Source: QQWI01 sp964522015 (lineage in GTDB: Bacteria > Bacillota > Clostridia > Peptostreptococcales > Acidaminobacteraceae). From it: a stretch of DNA of 35,630 bases. The stretch covers positions 1 through 35,630 of the forward strand of contig CAZFST010000037.1 of the NCBI GenBank assembly GCA_964522015.1, read 5' to 3'. The stretch's first letter is position 1, and every line of letters starts with the position of its first letter. A program made the translations under genes and the position numbers. Below the pieces are notes generated by a model, which was not told the DNA's origin, did not search any database, and worked only from the letters and a program-made list of their open reading frames with translations. This document shows, piece by piece, positions 15,816 to 24,737 of this stretch.

Positions 15816-17891
15816 ATGGGATTCAAAAGAGATCTTTATAAAACCCTGAAAATTGGCACTGACCCTGTGCCATTTCCCAAGTGGTGCACAGTAAACACCC
15901 CCTCGGAAAGCCAAGGGAAGATGAGGCATCATATTGATGCCAATGCAGCAGTTGTTTGGGATGTATCAGAAGAACAGAGTTTGCCTCATTATGACCATAT
16001 AGAGATGAGCGGATTCTTTGCCGCGGCAATCTTAAGCTATGGGGTCAATGAGGACAAATCGTTAAAGCTTCATAGACATGTTGTTTTTCCACGGCTAAGA
16101 AAAATACCAAACAATACCTATGGCAGTTTTTCCTTTGGATTTGGAGATGAAATGTCCCTGGAGATTCATATTGGTGGCAAGAAGCTTGACCGAGAATACC
16201 CTGATAGAATAAGCATCAGAGGGAATCTTGAATTTCAAAGTGAAACTCAGATGGGCATCAAAATTACAAGAAGACTATTACCCTCTGTCAATTATCCAGC
16301 ACTGATTGAGAAAGTGACTTTGGTGAATCAATCAGATGTCCTACTGGCTATCGATGCAAAAATGCCGAATATCAAATACCAATCCGATCATAAAAAAGGC
16401 ATTACTGGTGCTTATGATGTGTATGCCGAGTTGGCGGATGCCAGTGGTGAGTTTGCCCTTGGACAGAACCATGGATTCAGTTTTAACCTGGGTCCCAGTG
16501 AAACCAAGACTTTTTATTGCGTGTATTGCGCTGAGGAGGCAGGAGCACCTCTGGGCTTTAACTTATGCGAGGAAGAGCAGGCTCGGGAGGCTTATGTACT
16601 TGAGATGCAGCAGTCATTGAGGCTTGAAACCCCTGATGAGCTCATCAATACAGCATTTGATTTTGCTAAGGTCAGAGCTTGCGAGAGCATCTTTAAAACT
16701 AAGAGAGGGCTCATGCACGGACCCGGTGGCGGTGTCTACTACGCCGCTCTGTGGACCAACGACCAATGCGAGTATGTCAATCCATTTTTCCCATTTGTAG
16801 GCTACTGGGCTGGTAACGAAGAGGCTATCAATTCCTATCGATTGTTCATGACCCATATGGACTTGGCATGCAAAAAGAGTCTTGTCAGCAGCATATGCGC
16901 TGAAGGAGACGGTTTCTGGAATGGGGTTGGGGATAGAGGCGATGGGGCCATGTTCGCATATGGGGCTGCCAGATTCTGTTTGGCCTATGGTGATGAAGCC
17001 GTTGCCCAGGAGCTGTGGCAAGGCATTCAGTGGGGAATTCAATATTCTTTGAATAAGAAAAATCATCAAGGTGTCATCTCCAGTGACTCGGATGAACTGG
17101 AAAATCGATTTGAAAGCGGGGATGCCAACCTATTTACATCCTGTTTGCTCTATGATGCCTTACTGAGCGCAGGCATGCTAGGAAAAGAGCTCGGCAAACC
17201 AGCAGCACTATTATCTCAATATAAATTAGAGGCTCTCGCTTTAAGAGCGGCTATAGAACAGACTTTTGGGGGCGTGGTTGAAGGCTTTGAAACCTATCAA
17301 TACTACGAAGGCAATGACGTCCTTCGTGCTTGGATCTGTATTCCCCTTGTAATGGGCATCTTGGACAGAGCTAAGGGGACCATTGAGGCACTTTTCTCCT
17401 CCCGTCTTTGGACTTCAAATGGTTTAAATTCAAAAGCAGGGGAGAATACCTTCTGGGACCGGTCCACATTGTATGCTTTGAGGAGTGTATTTGCAGCGGG
17501 GTATCCTGATCTTGCGCATAAGTATTTAAGTATTTTCACAAGACAAAGAATGCTTGGTGAACACGTCCCCTATGCAGTAGAGGCGTATCCTGAAGGAAAT
17601 CAGAGACAACTTTCTGCCGAAAGCGGACTTTATGCAAGAGTCTTTGTGGAGGGGCTCTTCGGCATAAGGCCAACAGGTTTTCATTCGTTTATCTGTAAGC
17701 CGCACTTGCCATCTGAATGGCCCCAAGCATCCCTTCGAAACATCAAAGCCTTTGGCAGTTGCTTTGACTTAGAACTACTAAGGGAAGGAACTGCAATCAG
17801 GGTGAGAGTCATTGAATCAGGTCTTCTGTTACTTGATAAAACTGTAGAAGTTGGCGAGGATTTAGAAGTGATTTTAAAGTCGGAGATCTAA
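15816..17891 (+). CDS. putative (alpha/alpha)6-toroid glycosidase, large
   Basis: The protein has 691 residues and no signal peptide. Residues about 1-260 look like a beta-sandwich domain, residues about 270-620 a toroid of paired helices, and the end a small beta domain (GLFGIRPTGFHSF onward). This order is typical of glycogen-debranching, GH63-like and rhamnosidase-like enzymes. ALWTNDQCEYVNPFFPF around W313 resembles the aromatic-Asp substrate-site segment of those families, but I cannot name the GH family. Start: ATG 15804 has its AGAGG only one base upstream, so ATG 15816 is preferred (GAAGG 5 bases, AGAGG 13 bases upstream); both remain possible and differ by four residues. It lies 26 bp after the GH4 gene and ends the operon. 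Confidence 0.72.
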   Translation: MGFKRDLYKTLKIGTDPVPFPKWCTVNTPSESQGKMRHHIDANAAVVWDVSEEQSLPHYDHIEMSGFFAAAILSYGVNEDKSLKLHRHVVFPRLRKIPNNTYGSFSFGFGDEMSLEIHIGGKKLDREYPDRISIRGNLEFQSETQMGIKITRRLLPSVNYPALIEKVTLVNQSDVLLAIDAKMPNIKYQSDHKKGITGAYDVYAELADASGEFALGQNHGFSFNLGPSETKTFYCVYCAEEAGAPLGFNLCEEEQAREAYVLEMQQSLRLETPDELINTAFDFAKVRACESIFKTKRGLMHGPGGGVYYAALWTNDQCEYVNPFFPFVGYWAGNEEAINSYRLFMTHMDLACKKSLVSSICAEGDGFWNGVGDRGDGAMFAYGAARFCLAYGDEAVAQELWQGIQWGIQYSLNKKNHQGVISSDSDELENRFESGDANLFTSCLLYDALLSAGMLGKELGKPAALLSQYKLEALALRAAIEQTFGGVVEGFETYQYYEGNDVLRAWICIPLVMGILDRAKGTIEALFSSRLWTSNGLNSKAGENTFWDRSTLYALRSVFAAGYPDLAHKYLSIFTRQRMLGEHVPYAVEAYPEGNQRQLSAESGLYARVFVEGLFGIRPTGFHSFICKPHLPSEWPQASLRNIKAFGSCFDLELLREGTAIRVRVIESGLLLLDKTVEVGEDLEVILKSEI

Positions 17892-17900
17892 AAAAACGAA

Positions 17901-17927
17901 AACACTGTGACGACAGTGTTTTTTTTT
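17901..17927 (+). terminator. Rho-independent terminator of the first sugar operon
   Basis: AACACTGT (17901-17908) and ACAGTGTT (17913-17920) form a perfect 8-bp stem with a GACG loop, followed by a run of nine T bases (17919-17927). It is 9 bp after the last gene. Confidence 0.95.
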
Positions 17928-17946
17928 GATTTTATGTTATAAAATC
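17928..17946. promoter_or_regulatory. palindrome upstream of the sigma-factor operon
   Basis: GATTTTAT (17928-17935) and ATAAAATC (17939-17946) form a perfect inverted repeat with three bases between, about 60 bp before the sigma gene. It may be an operator or an extension of the terminator. GATATA near 17965 is a possible -10, but no matching -35 was convincing. Confidence 0.35.
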
Positions 17947-18007
17947 AAGTGTCAATGTGTTGATGATATAGAGCTCAAAAAAAACAAGAGGTAGGTGAGT
18001 AACCGAA

Positions 18008-18550
18008 GTGGGAATTTTAAAGTTCTTTGAACCAAAGCAAAAAACTAAACAGCATGCATTTGAAGGGCTTTATCAATCGTACTATCATTCCATAGTTCGG
18101 CGAATTGCCTACTTGATAAGCGATGTGCACGTCGCAGAGGAACTGACTCAGGATGTCTTTATTAAACTATATGAGCAGCCACCTCAACATGAAAACATAG
18201 GGGCTTGGCTTAATACAGTAGCCGCTAGGACTGCTTATAATTACCTGAGGGATGATAAATCCCATAGACAAAAGGAAATGGAGCACTATCAACCAATGTC
18301 TTTGTTGGAGATATCTGCAGAAGATGCAGCTATTCAAAATGATGAAGCCAAAGCAACCCATCAAGCCCTCGAGCTACTTACAGTGAGAGATAGGACCTGT
18401 CTTCTAATGAAGCACTCAGGCTATAAATATGTTGAAATCGCCGAGTGTTTGGAACTAGACATCTTAGCTGTTGGCACCATCATCAGCAGGGCTCAGAGTA
18501 AATTTAAAGCGCATTTTGAACGGCAATACGAAAAGGGGGGAAGCCTGTGA
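18008..18550 (+). CDS. ECF-type RNA polymerase sigma factor
   Basis: The protein has 180 residues, the usual size for an extracytoplasmic-function sigma factor. Region 2 spans about residues 20-90 (YHSIVRRIAYLISD, then AEELTQDVFIKLYE), which binds core polymerase and the -10 element. Region 4 spans about 118-172 (LLTVRDRTCLLMKHSGYKYVEIAECL), which recognises the -35 element. Translation begins at GTG 18008 with AGGTGAG upstream. The stop overlaps the anti-sigma start by four bases (GTGA), so the two are made in a coupled ratio. Such factors usually activate their own operon, though no promoter could be confirmed here. Confidence 0.9.
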   Translation: MGILKFFEPKQKTKQHAFEGLYQSYYHSIVRRIAYLISDVHVAEELTQDVFIKLYEQPPQHENIGAWLNTVAARTAYNYLRDDKSHRQKEMEHYQPMSLLEISAEDAAIQNDEAKATHQALELLTVRDRTCLLMKHSGYKYVEIAECLELDILAVGTIISRAQSKFKAHFERQYEKGGSL

Positions 18551-19680
18551 ACTGTTTAAGCAACAATCAAATACAAGCCTACCTTGATGGTGAGCTTTCA
18601 AAATCTGAAGGTGAGTTACTGGTCTATCACCTAGAGCAGTGCCTGTTTTGTAGAGAAAGCTATGAGAATCAACGGGTCGATCAAGAATTTTGTAACTTGC
18701 GTATCAGAAATTACAATAATCTTTATGCAACAGAAAAGACTGAGGTGCCATCTTTGCCTCTATTGCTGATTGGAAAATATTCAAAGCAAAATAAAGGAGC
18801 GAATCAACATATGAAAACGTATAAAAAATATCTATTGACAGCGTGTGCGCTTGTTCTAGTAATCGGTGGCATGGCAATGGAACCCGTAAGAGCGGCTGTG
18901 GGTGATGTCGTTTCTATTTTTAGAGCTCAAAATATCAAGACAATGGATATTTCACTGGGTGATTTGAAAACACTTGAAGAAAATATAAGACATCAAGAAG
19001 GCAATATTGACATCGAAAACCTAGCAAAAGTGGCTCAGCAAGGTAATGAATATAAAGTTATCTCAGAGTCTGAAGCGCAGAGCTCGGTTGATTTTCCCCT
19101 TACTGACTTGCCAGGTTTAAAAGGAAAAACACTCAGTGAAGTCAATATGATGACTGCGGGAAAAATCGACTTTACGTTGAATATTGCCAATGTCAATCAA
19201 CTGATGAAAACACTAGGTGCGAAGAAACTTTTCGATATGGAACTTGATGGCAAGACGTTCTCGATAAACTCAGCAGCCAGTGTCAGTATGACATATGCTT
19301 TAGACACTCAAGGCAGCTTCAATAAGCACGGTATCAATCAAGTGACATACACGCAAACAAAATTACCTGAAATAACTGCGCCGCAGGGTGTTAGCATTCA
19401 AGATCTAGTAGATGCAATCGGTTCGTTAAGCGTATTGCCTTCAAATCTGCAAAGTCAGTTGAAGTCTATGACAGATGTAGACAAAACCCTCTATTTACCG
19501 AATGTCGATGGTACGGTTGAGTCTTTTGATTTAGGCGATCAAACTTTTTATGGGTACTTTGAAACGGGCGACTATACTTATGGCAGCGTGATGTGGATGG
19601 AAAACGACATCGTAAAGGCACTGACTGGTGACTTTACCAAAGAAGATCTTGAAAAGATTATCAAGGGGAATAGACAATGA
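18547..19680 (+). CDS. zinc-finger anti-sigma factor with large extracytoplasmic domain
   Basis: The protein has 377 residues. The N-terminal anti-sigma domain carries the zinc motif H-x3-C-x2-C at H28, C32 and C35. A single membrane helix lies at about residues 94-111, followed by PVRAAVGD. Residues 120-377 would face outward and resemble the DUF4367-like sensory part of other clostridial anti-sigma proteins. It should hold the preceding sigma factor inactive until an external signal arrives. Start GTG 18547 with a GGGGG-rich site; its end overlaps the ATPase start (ATGA). Confidence 0.85.
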   Translation: MNCLSNNQIQAYLDGELSKSEGELLVYHLEQCLFCRESYENQRVDQEFCNLRIRNYNNLYATEKTEVPSLPLLLIGKYSKQNKGANQHMKTYKKYLLTACALVLVIGGMAMEPVRAAVGDVVSIFRAQNIKTMDISLGDLKTLEENIRHQEGNIDIENLAKVAQQGNEYKVISESEAQSSVDFPLTDLPGLKGKTLSEVNMMTAGKIDFTLNIANVNQLMKTLGAKKLFDMELDGKTFSINSAASVSMTYALDTQGSFNKHGINQVTYTQTKLPEITAPQGVSIQDLVDAIGSLSVLPSNLQSQLKSMTDVDKTLYLPNVDGTVESFDLGDQTFYGYFETGDYTYGSVMWMENDIVKALTGDFTKEDLEKIIKGNRQ

Positions 19681-20591
19681 GTGATTGGACTATTGAAACC
19701 AAAGGACTCACCAAGCAATATGCAAATCAAAAGGGCTGCGTTGATATCAATATAAACGTCGGTCGGGGCGAGGTCTTTGGATTTCTAGGTCCAAATGGCG
19801 CTGGTAAGTCAACACTGATTAAGACCCTTGTAGGACTTTTGTTTCCCACAGGAGGCAGCGCGCAGATTTTAGGATTGCCCATTGGCAGCATTGAAGCGAA
19901 AAAGAAAATTGGTTATTTGCCAGAGCTTTTTAAATACCAAGAATGGATGACGGGTATTGACTTATTAAAATTTCATGCAGAGCTCTACAAGATCGACAAG
20001 AAAACAATGAATGTCAAGATTGAGGAAGTTCTAGAAATCGTCCACATGAAAGGTTCCGAGCGCTACCGAATAGGCACTTACAGCAAAGGCATGCAGCAGC
20101 GTATTGGCATGGCCAGTGCACTCCTTAGCGACCCACTGCTTATCTTTTTGGATGAACCGACTTCTGCACTTGATCCCATAGGTCGCAAAGAGGTTCGGGA
20201 TATTATCGTCAATCTGAAACAAATGGGCAAGACCGTGTTTTTGAATAGCCATCTGCTCAGTGAAGTTGAACAGGTCTGTGATTCTGCGGCAATTATCAGT
20301 CATGGACATATCATTAAGCAGGGGCAGATGCAGGATCTTCTAAAGGGGCAGCAAGCCCTTGAAATAGAAGCAGACTGTATAGATCATCGGATCTTAAATC
20401 AATTAAGGGCATATGATGAAGACTTTAGTTATAATGACGGTAAAATTCGAATCAATTTAAGTGCAGTTGAGGATACCCCACAGATTGCTGCAATGATTGT
20501 TCAAAATGGTGGCAGGCTATTTAGCATCAGACCAAGCAGTAACAAGCTTGAGGACTTATTTATTCAGCTTGTCGAAAAGGGGGAGCAGTAA
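19677..20591 (+). CDS. ABC transporter ATP-binding protein (export or ABC-2 type)
   Basis: A 304-residue ATPase. Walker A is GPNGAGKST (38-46), the signature motif is a YSKGM variant (135-139), Walker B ends in IFLDE (about 156-160), and the switch histidine is H192. After about residue 220 comes the extra C-terminal part usual for ABC-2 export ATPases. It pairs with the permease directly after it; zero bases separate the two. The ATG overlaps the anti-sigma stop (ATGA). This type does not energise sugar importers, so it should not be taken as the missing ATPase of the neighbouring uptake systems. Confidence 0.93.
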   Translation: MSDWTIETKGLTKQYANQKGCVDININVGRGEVFGFLGPNGAGKSTLIKTLVGLLFPTGGSAQILGLPIGSIEAKKKIGYLPELFKYQEWMTGIDLLKFHAELYKIDKKTMNVKIEEVLEIVHMKGSERYRIGTYSKGMQQRIGMASALLSDPLLIFLDEPTSALDPIGRKEVRDIIVNLKQMGKTVFLNSHLLSEVEQVCDSAAIISHGHIIKQGQMQDLLKGQQALEIEADCIDHRILNQLRAYDEDFSYNDGKIRINLSAVEDTPQIAAMIVQNGGRLFSIRPSSNKLEDLFIQLVEKGEQ

Positions 20592-21443
20592 ATGTGGGCA
20601 ATTGCCAAATCAACATTTCAAGAGGTCAACCGCAAAAGAATTGTCCATGTGGTTGCAATATTGACCCTGCTCTACTGGGGTATACTGGGATTCATCTTCT
20701 ATTCTCAACCGAGGTCATTCGGAGGTGGCGGTTCCCTAATTAACGACTTAGTGAATATTTCCGCCTTGACTTCCATTTTGGGCTTCTATCTGTCTAGCAT
20801 GTTGATGGCTTTTTTGACAGTGATGCTATCAGTCGGCGTTATTTCAAGTGAGGTTGAGGATGGTACAGTTCTAACACTGTTGACCAAGCCGATTCATCGT
20901 TTCGAATATGTTCTTGGAAAGTACTTGGGTATTGCGATTATGATTATCATTTATGCCACAACTTTATTTATTGCAATTGTGCTCTTTGCTTTTCTAGGCA
21001 AGCAGAATTTCTTTCAAACATTTGGGGTAATGGCCATGTTTAAGGGGTATGTCTTTTTCCTGCTCCAACCCTTAGCCATCTTGGCGGTGGCTGTGCTTGG
21101 CAGCACGATCTTTAAGACAGTCAATAACGGTATTTTCGTAATCGCATTGTATCTTTTGGGTATCATTGGCGGACTGATGGAACAGATCGGTGGTTTTATG
21201 AAAGCGCCTGATTTAACCACTTTTGGTATCGTTGCCAGCTTATTTGCACCCTTTGAGGCAATCTATAGAAAATTGGTCAGCAGTATCTTTGCAGAGGTAG
21301 GCGGTTTCACCTCATTGATGGGCGGTGCTATGTCTGGACCAGGCACAGAACCTAGCGTTTGGATGATGGTCTATGTGCTTGTTTATATGGGTTGTGCCAT
21401 AGGATTTGGCATTCGTCGAATGAATAGAAGAGACATTGGCTGA
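20592..21443 (+). CDS. ABC-2 type transporter permease
   Basis: A 283-residue membrane protein with about six helices and a conserved cytoplasmic segment VISSEVEDGTVLTLLTKPI (about residues 82-100), characteristic of ABC-2 permeases of the YhaP/NosY-like type. It begins immediately after the stop of its ATPase. The pair probably exports a peptide, lipid or antibiotic-like compound or maintains the envelope under control of the sigma factor of this operon; the substrate cannot be read from sequence. Confidence 0.88.
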   Translation: MWAIAKSTFQEVNRKRIVHVVAILTLLYWGILGFIFYSQPRSFGGGGSLINDLVNISALTSILGFYLSSMLMAFLTVMLSVGVISSEVEDGTVLTLLTKPIHRFEYVLGKYLGIAIMIIIYATTLFIAIVLFAFLGKQNFFQTFGVMAMFKGYVFFLLQPLAILAVAVLGSTIFKTVNNGIFVIALYLLGIIGGLMEQIGGFMKAPDLTTFGIVASLFAPFEAIYRKLVSSIFAEVGGFTSLMGGAMSGPGTEPSVWMMVYVLVYMGCAIGFGIRRMNRRDIG

Positions 21444-21484
21444 TGCCATAAAATAATTGACCAAAGAAAGCAGTTAATCAAAAA

Positions 21485-21530
21485 TAGCCCCTCACTTCTG
21501 AATTGAAAATCAATCAGAGGTGAGGGGCTA
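21485..21530. terminator. long stem-loop, terminator of the sigma operon
   Basis: TAGCCCCTCACTTCTGAATT (from 21485) pairs with the segment ending GGTGAGGGGCTA at 21530, with one bulge and one G-U pair. TTAAGTT follows instead of a full T-run. It is 41 bp after the permease. Confidence 0.65.
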
Positions 21531-21550
21531 TTAAGTTCTCATATTTAACC

Positions 21551-21578
21551 TTGTTGAGATTACATCTAGCCATATAAA
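21551..21578 (+). promoter_or_regulatory. promoter of the second sugar operon
   Basis: TTGTTG (21551-21556) and TATAAA (21573-21578) stand 16 bases apart and match sigma-A elements. Downstream, TTCATT (21591-21596) and AATGAA (21605-21610) form an inverted repeat that could bind a regulator, perhaps the AraC-type protein at the far end of the operon. Confidence 0.6.
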
Positions 21579-21633
21579 GTTTTCTGATAATTCATTAAAA
21601 TGTGAATGAAACAACATATTAAAGGAGGGCAAT

Positions 21634-22941
21634 ATGAGTAAATTGCTGAAACTGATTACAATGGCATTATTAGTAGTGACACTGTTGGCTGGCTGTTCAA
21701 TATCTGGGGATACAGCTGTCAGTGGTACGACAGAAACCGCAACACCATCAACCGAAGCTCCAGTTGAAAAAGAACCGGTCAAGTTGACATTTATGATCAA
21801 TCATCAAACTGATTTAGGTATCACGACAGCAATACAAGAAGCGATCACTGCTTTTGAGAACGAGTATAAGAACATAAAAGTTGAGTTGGTTTCTGGTGTC
21901 GCCGATTACGAGGCAGTCATGAAGACTCGTATGGGAGCCAATGACTTGCCGGATCTTTGGTCAACTCATGGGTGGTCCGTTGCCAGATATAGCGAGTATT
22001 TAAGACCTCTCACAGATCAGGTGTGGGCCAATAAGCTAAGTCCAGGAATTGAATCGGTCATTACCAACGATAAGGGCGATATTTTTGTTCTTCCTGTCGA
22101 TATGGACTTGTCCGGCATCGTATACAACAAAGATGTTATCGATGCAGCGGGTGTTGATGTTGATGCCATTGCAACCTGGGATGATTTTTTAGTGGCTTGC
22201 CAGAAGATTAAAGATGCTGGCTTTACTCCCATACATATGGGTGGGAAAGACTACTGGACAGTGGGCAATTTCTTTGACTGGGTTGCGCCTTCATTCTATG
22301 TGACCGATGAAGCTTCTAATGACCGCGAAGCCTTATTAAATGGAACATTTGATTGGTCCAAGTGGCATAAGGCGTCAGATTTGCTGCTGACACTGGATGA
22401 GAAAGGTTTCCTCAATAAAGACAAACTATCTTCAACCTATACTGATTCTGCTATGAATCTTGCGAATGGAAAAGTCGGTTTTGAGTTCTACGGCAACTAT
22501 GTAATCGGTGAAGCGCTGCGATACAACGAAAAAGCGAATCTATCTTTCATGCCTGTGCCATCAGCAAGCAAAACCGATAGCAAAACCCTGATCAGTGGTG
22601 AAAGAAATGCTTTTGGCGTATGGAAGGACTCTCCGAATCAAACCGAAGCACTCATGCTTTTGGATTACTTCGCTCGACCAGAGGTCATGACTAAAATTGC
22701 TACTGCAAGTGCGTTGCCGGCAGGTTTTGAAGGTGTCGAATCGGATACTGGTTCTTTGAAAGGCGCATACCAAGCTTATAGTGCTGTTAGAGGTTTTCCA
22801 TATTTTGACCGTGCCTATTTGCCAAGCGGCATGTGGGAGACCATTGAGTCAACATCCACAGGTTTATTAGCGAGAAACATGACTAGAGAAGAAGTAAGTG
22901 AAAAAATGGCTTCTGATTATTTAAGGCTGATTAAACAATAG
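21634..22941 (+). CDS. sugar ABC transporter solute-binding lipoprotein (family 1)
   Basis: A 435-residue lipoprotein that binds the substrate of the second importer outside the cell. The signal peptide ends in the lipobox LLAGC, cysteine at residue 21, followed by a Thr/Ser/Pro-rich linker. The mature part matches family 1 carbohydrate-binding proteins (for example DLPDLWSTHGWSVARY and the GKVGFEFYGNYVIGEAL segment). AAGGAGGG lies about 5 bases before ATG 21634. It is first in its operon and followed by a stem-loop at 22948-22976 before the permeases. Confidence 0.93.
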   Translation: MSKLLKLITMALLVVTLLAGCSISGDTAVSGTTETATPSTEAPVEKEPVKLTFMINHQTDLGITTAIQEAITAFENEYKNIKVELVSGVADYEAVMKTRMGANDLPDLWSTHGWSVARYSEYLRPLTDQVWANKLSPGIESVITNDKGDIFVLPVDMDLSGIVYNKDVIDAAGVDVDAIATWDDFLVACQKIKDAGFTPIHMGGKDYWTVGNFFDWVAPSFYVTDEASNDREALLNGTFDWSKWHKASDLLLTLDEKGFLNKDKLSSTYTDSAMNLANGKVGFEFYGNYVIGEALRYNEKANLSFMPVPSASKTDSKTLISGERNAFGVWKDSPNQTEALMLLDYFARPEVMTKIATASALPAGFEGVESDTGSLKGAYQAYSAVRGFPYFDRAYLPSGMWETIESTSTGLLARNMTREEVSEKMASDYLRLIKQ

Positions 22942-22947
22942 AATGGA

Positions 22948-22976
22948 TAAAGGGTAGGCCTAAGTCCTACCCTTTA
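22948..22976 (+). other. intercistronic stem-loop after the second binding-protein gene
   Basis: TAAAGGGTAGG (22948-22958) and CCTACCCTTTA (22966-22976) form a perfect 11-bp stem with a 7-base loop. No T-run follows, and the permease gene starts 28 bp later. The likely effect is partial termination or mRNA protection that raises binding-protein output. Confidence 0.7.
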
Positions 22977-23004
22977 GCTTATAAGCGGGAGATTGGAGTA
23001 AGAC

Positions 23005-23916
23005 ATGATACAATTCAACAATGCACCGAAATCAAAGGGCAAACGTGATGTGCTGAAGAAATCAAGTGTAAACCTAATGTACATGCCTGCCCTTGTTCTT
23101 TTTGGCTTGTTTGTCATCTTTCCCTTTATAACTGGTATAAAAATATCATTTACAAACTGGAATGGTTTCTCTCAGAGTTATCAATTTGTAGGTTTTGATA
23201 ATTATCTGACCATGTTCAAAGACAAGAACGTATGGTCTTCGTTTGGAAACACAATCGTCTATGGGGTAGGCAGCACCCTATTTCAACAAATTGCAGGTCT
23301 TTTGATGGCGCTTGTCATCAATTCTAAATTCAAGGGCAGAACCATCGGACGTACAATTCTGTATATGCCTGTTTTAATCGCTGCCGTCATTATGGGTTAC
23401 ATGTGGTACTTTATTTTTCAATATGACAGGGGTGCACTAAACGACATTGTCATGCTACTAGGATTTGAGCCGGTTGACTGGCTAACACAAGGATCAATAA
23501 CGGTTTGGCTGATTGTTGGCGTTAATACATTGCAATACTTTGGGATTTCCATGGTCATCTATCTGGCTGGCCTGCAAGGCATATCCGATATGTACTACGA
23601 AGCCGCTGATATTGATGGTGCAACAGCAATCTCAAAGTTCTTTCACATTACCGTACCACTGCTTATGCCCGCTATTTCAACCTCTGTCACACTTAACCTG
23701 ATTGGCGGACTAAAGCTGTTTGACGTCATCAAAGCACTGACAAATGGGGGGCCAGGTTATTCGACCCATTCGTTATCAACCCTAGTTAATTTTACGTACT
23801 TCAATAATCAAAGCGCGGGGTATGCTTCTACCATGGGACTATTGCTATTTGTGTTTATTGTCCTTGTCAGCATCGGTGCTCAGAAATACTTCAGATCAAA
23901 GGAGGTAGAGCTATGA
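23005..23916 (+). CDS. sugar ABC transporter permease (MalF/UgpA-type)
   Basis: A 303-residue channel subunit with six membrane helices. The EAA loop reads YEAADIDGATAISKFFHITVP (about residues 204-224). It belongs to the common carbohydrate permease class represented by UgpA and MsmF. ATG 23005 has GGAG about 11 bases upstream. Its stop overlaps the start of the second permease by four bases (ATGA). Confidence 0.93.
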   Translation: MIQFNNAPKSKGKRDVLKKSSVNLMYMPALVLFGLFVIFPFITGIKISFTNWNGFSQSYQFVGFDNYLTMFKDKNVWSSFGNTIVYGVGSTLFQQIAGLLMALVINSKFKGRTIGRTILYMPVLIAAVIMGYMWYFIFQYDRGALNDIVMLLGFEPVDWLTQGSITVWLIVGVNTLQYFGISMVIYLAGLQGISDMYYEAADIDGATAISKFFHITVPLLMPAISTSVTLNLIGGLKLFDVIKALTNGGPGYSTHSLSTLVNFTYFNNQSAGYASTMGLLLFVFIVLVSIGAQKYFRSKEVEL

Positions 23917-24728
23917 GAAAAGCCAATAAGTTGCCACAAATGCTTATCACCTTTTTTGCTTGCCTAATAAGTTTTGTTCCTTTTTACATTTCAATTGTTG
24001 TGGCTTTTAAACCAATGACAGATATGTCTTCAAGATGGCTACCACCGAAGACCCTCTACCTAGAAAATTTTGTAACTGCGTTTGAAAAAGCAGATCTATT
24101 AGGTGCAATGAAAAATTCTTTTATTATCACGTTGTGTTCTGTATTGATTTTGGTGTTTGTAGGGGGTATGGCAGCCTATCCCCTCGCTCGATATAGAACT
24201 AGGTTCAATCAGACCATACTCAATTTGATTTTAGCTGTTATGATGGTACCGCCACTTAGTATTCTAGTACCGCTATACTGTAATCTATCCGACATGGGTG
24301 GTATTAGTACTTACTGGGGGATCATATTGATCATTGCAACGTTCCAGTTGCCCTTGAGTATCTTTATTTACACCAATTTTATTGCATCTTTGCCTAAAGA
24401 TCTTGATGAGGCAGCCATGCTTGATGGGTGCAATCGCTTCCAAATTTACTTCAAGATTATTCTACCGCTGCTAAAACCCGTGACAGCGACAGTCATTATT
24501 CTTACAGGTGTGGCAGCGTGGAATGACTATCAATTTTCCCTTTTCTTTTTACAAAAGCAAGAAATGCGGACAGTACCTTTAGCCATTTCTTCATTTTTCA
24601 GTCAGTCTTCCAGTAACTTAAACGCAGCAGCAGCAGCATCGTTAATTGTTATAATTCCTGTCATACTTGTCTACATTGTACTTCAAAAGTATTTTGTAAA
24701 AGGGATGATTGATAGTGCGATAAAATAG
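23913..24728 (+). CDS. sugar ABC transporter permease (MalG/UgpE-type)
   Basis: The 271-residue partner permease, with six membrane helices and an EAA loop reading DEAAMLDGCNRFQIYFKIILP (about residues 168-188). It should form the channel with the preceding subunit. GGAGG lies within the end of the upstream gene, and the ATGA overlap points to coupled translation. It is followed after a few bases by a DUF624 gene. Confidence 0.93.
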   Translation: MRKANKLPQMLITFFACLISFVPFYISIVVAFKPMTDMSSRWLPPKTLYLENFVTAFEKADLLGAMKNSFIITLCSVLILVFVGGMAAYPLARYRTRFNQTILNLILAVMMVPPLSILVPLYCNLSDMGGISTYWGIILIIATFQLPLSIFIYTNFIASLPKDLDEAAMLDGCNRFQIYFKIILPLLKPVTATVIILTGVAAWNDYQFSLFFLQKQEMRTVPLAISSFFSQSSSNLNAAAAASLIVIIPVILVYIVLQKYFVKGMIDSAIK

Positions 24729-24737
24729 GAGGGTATG

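Noticed and set aside
16614..17069. 151-codon minus-strand frame
   Set aside because: It is antisense to the large glycosidase and has no recognisable motif or start signal.
19677..20591. ATPase for the neighbouring sugar importers
   Set aside because: It is joined to an ABC-2 permease and has an export-type C-terminus rather than the regulatory domain of MsmX-type ATPases.
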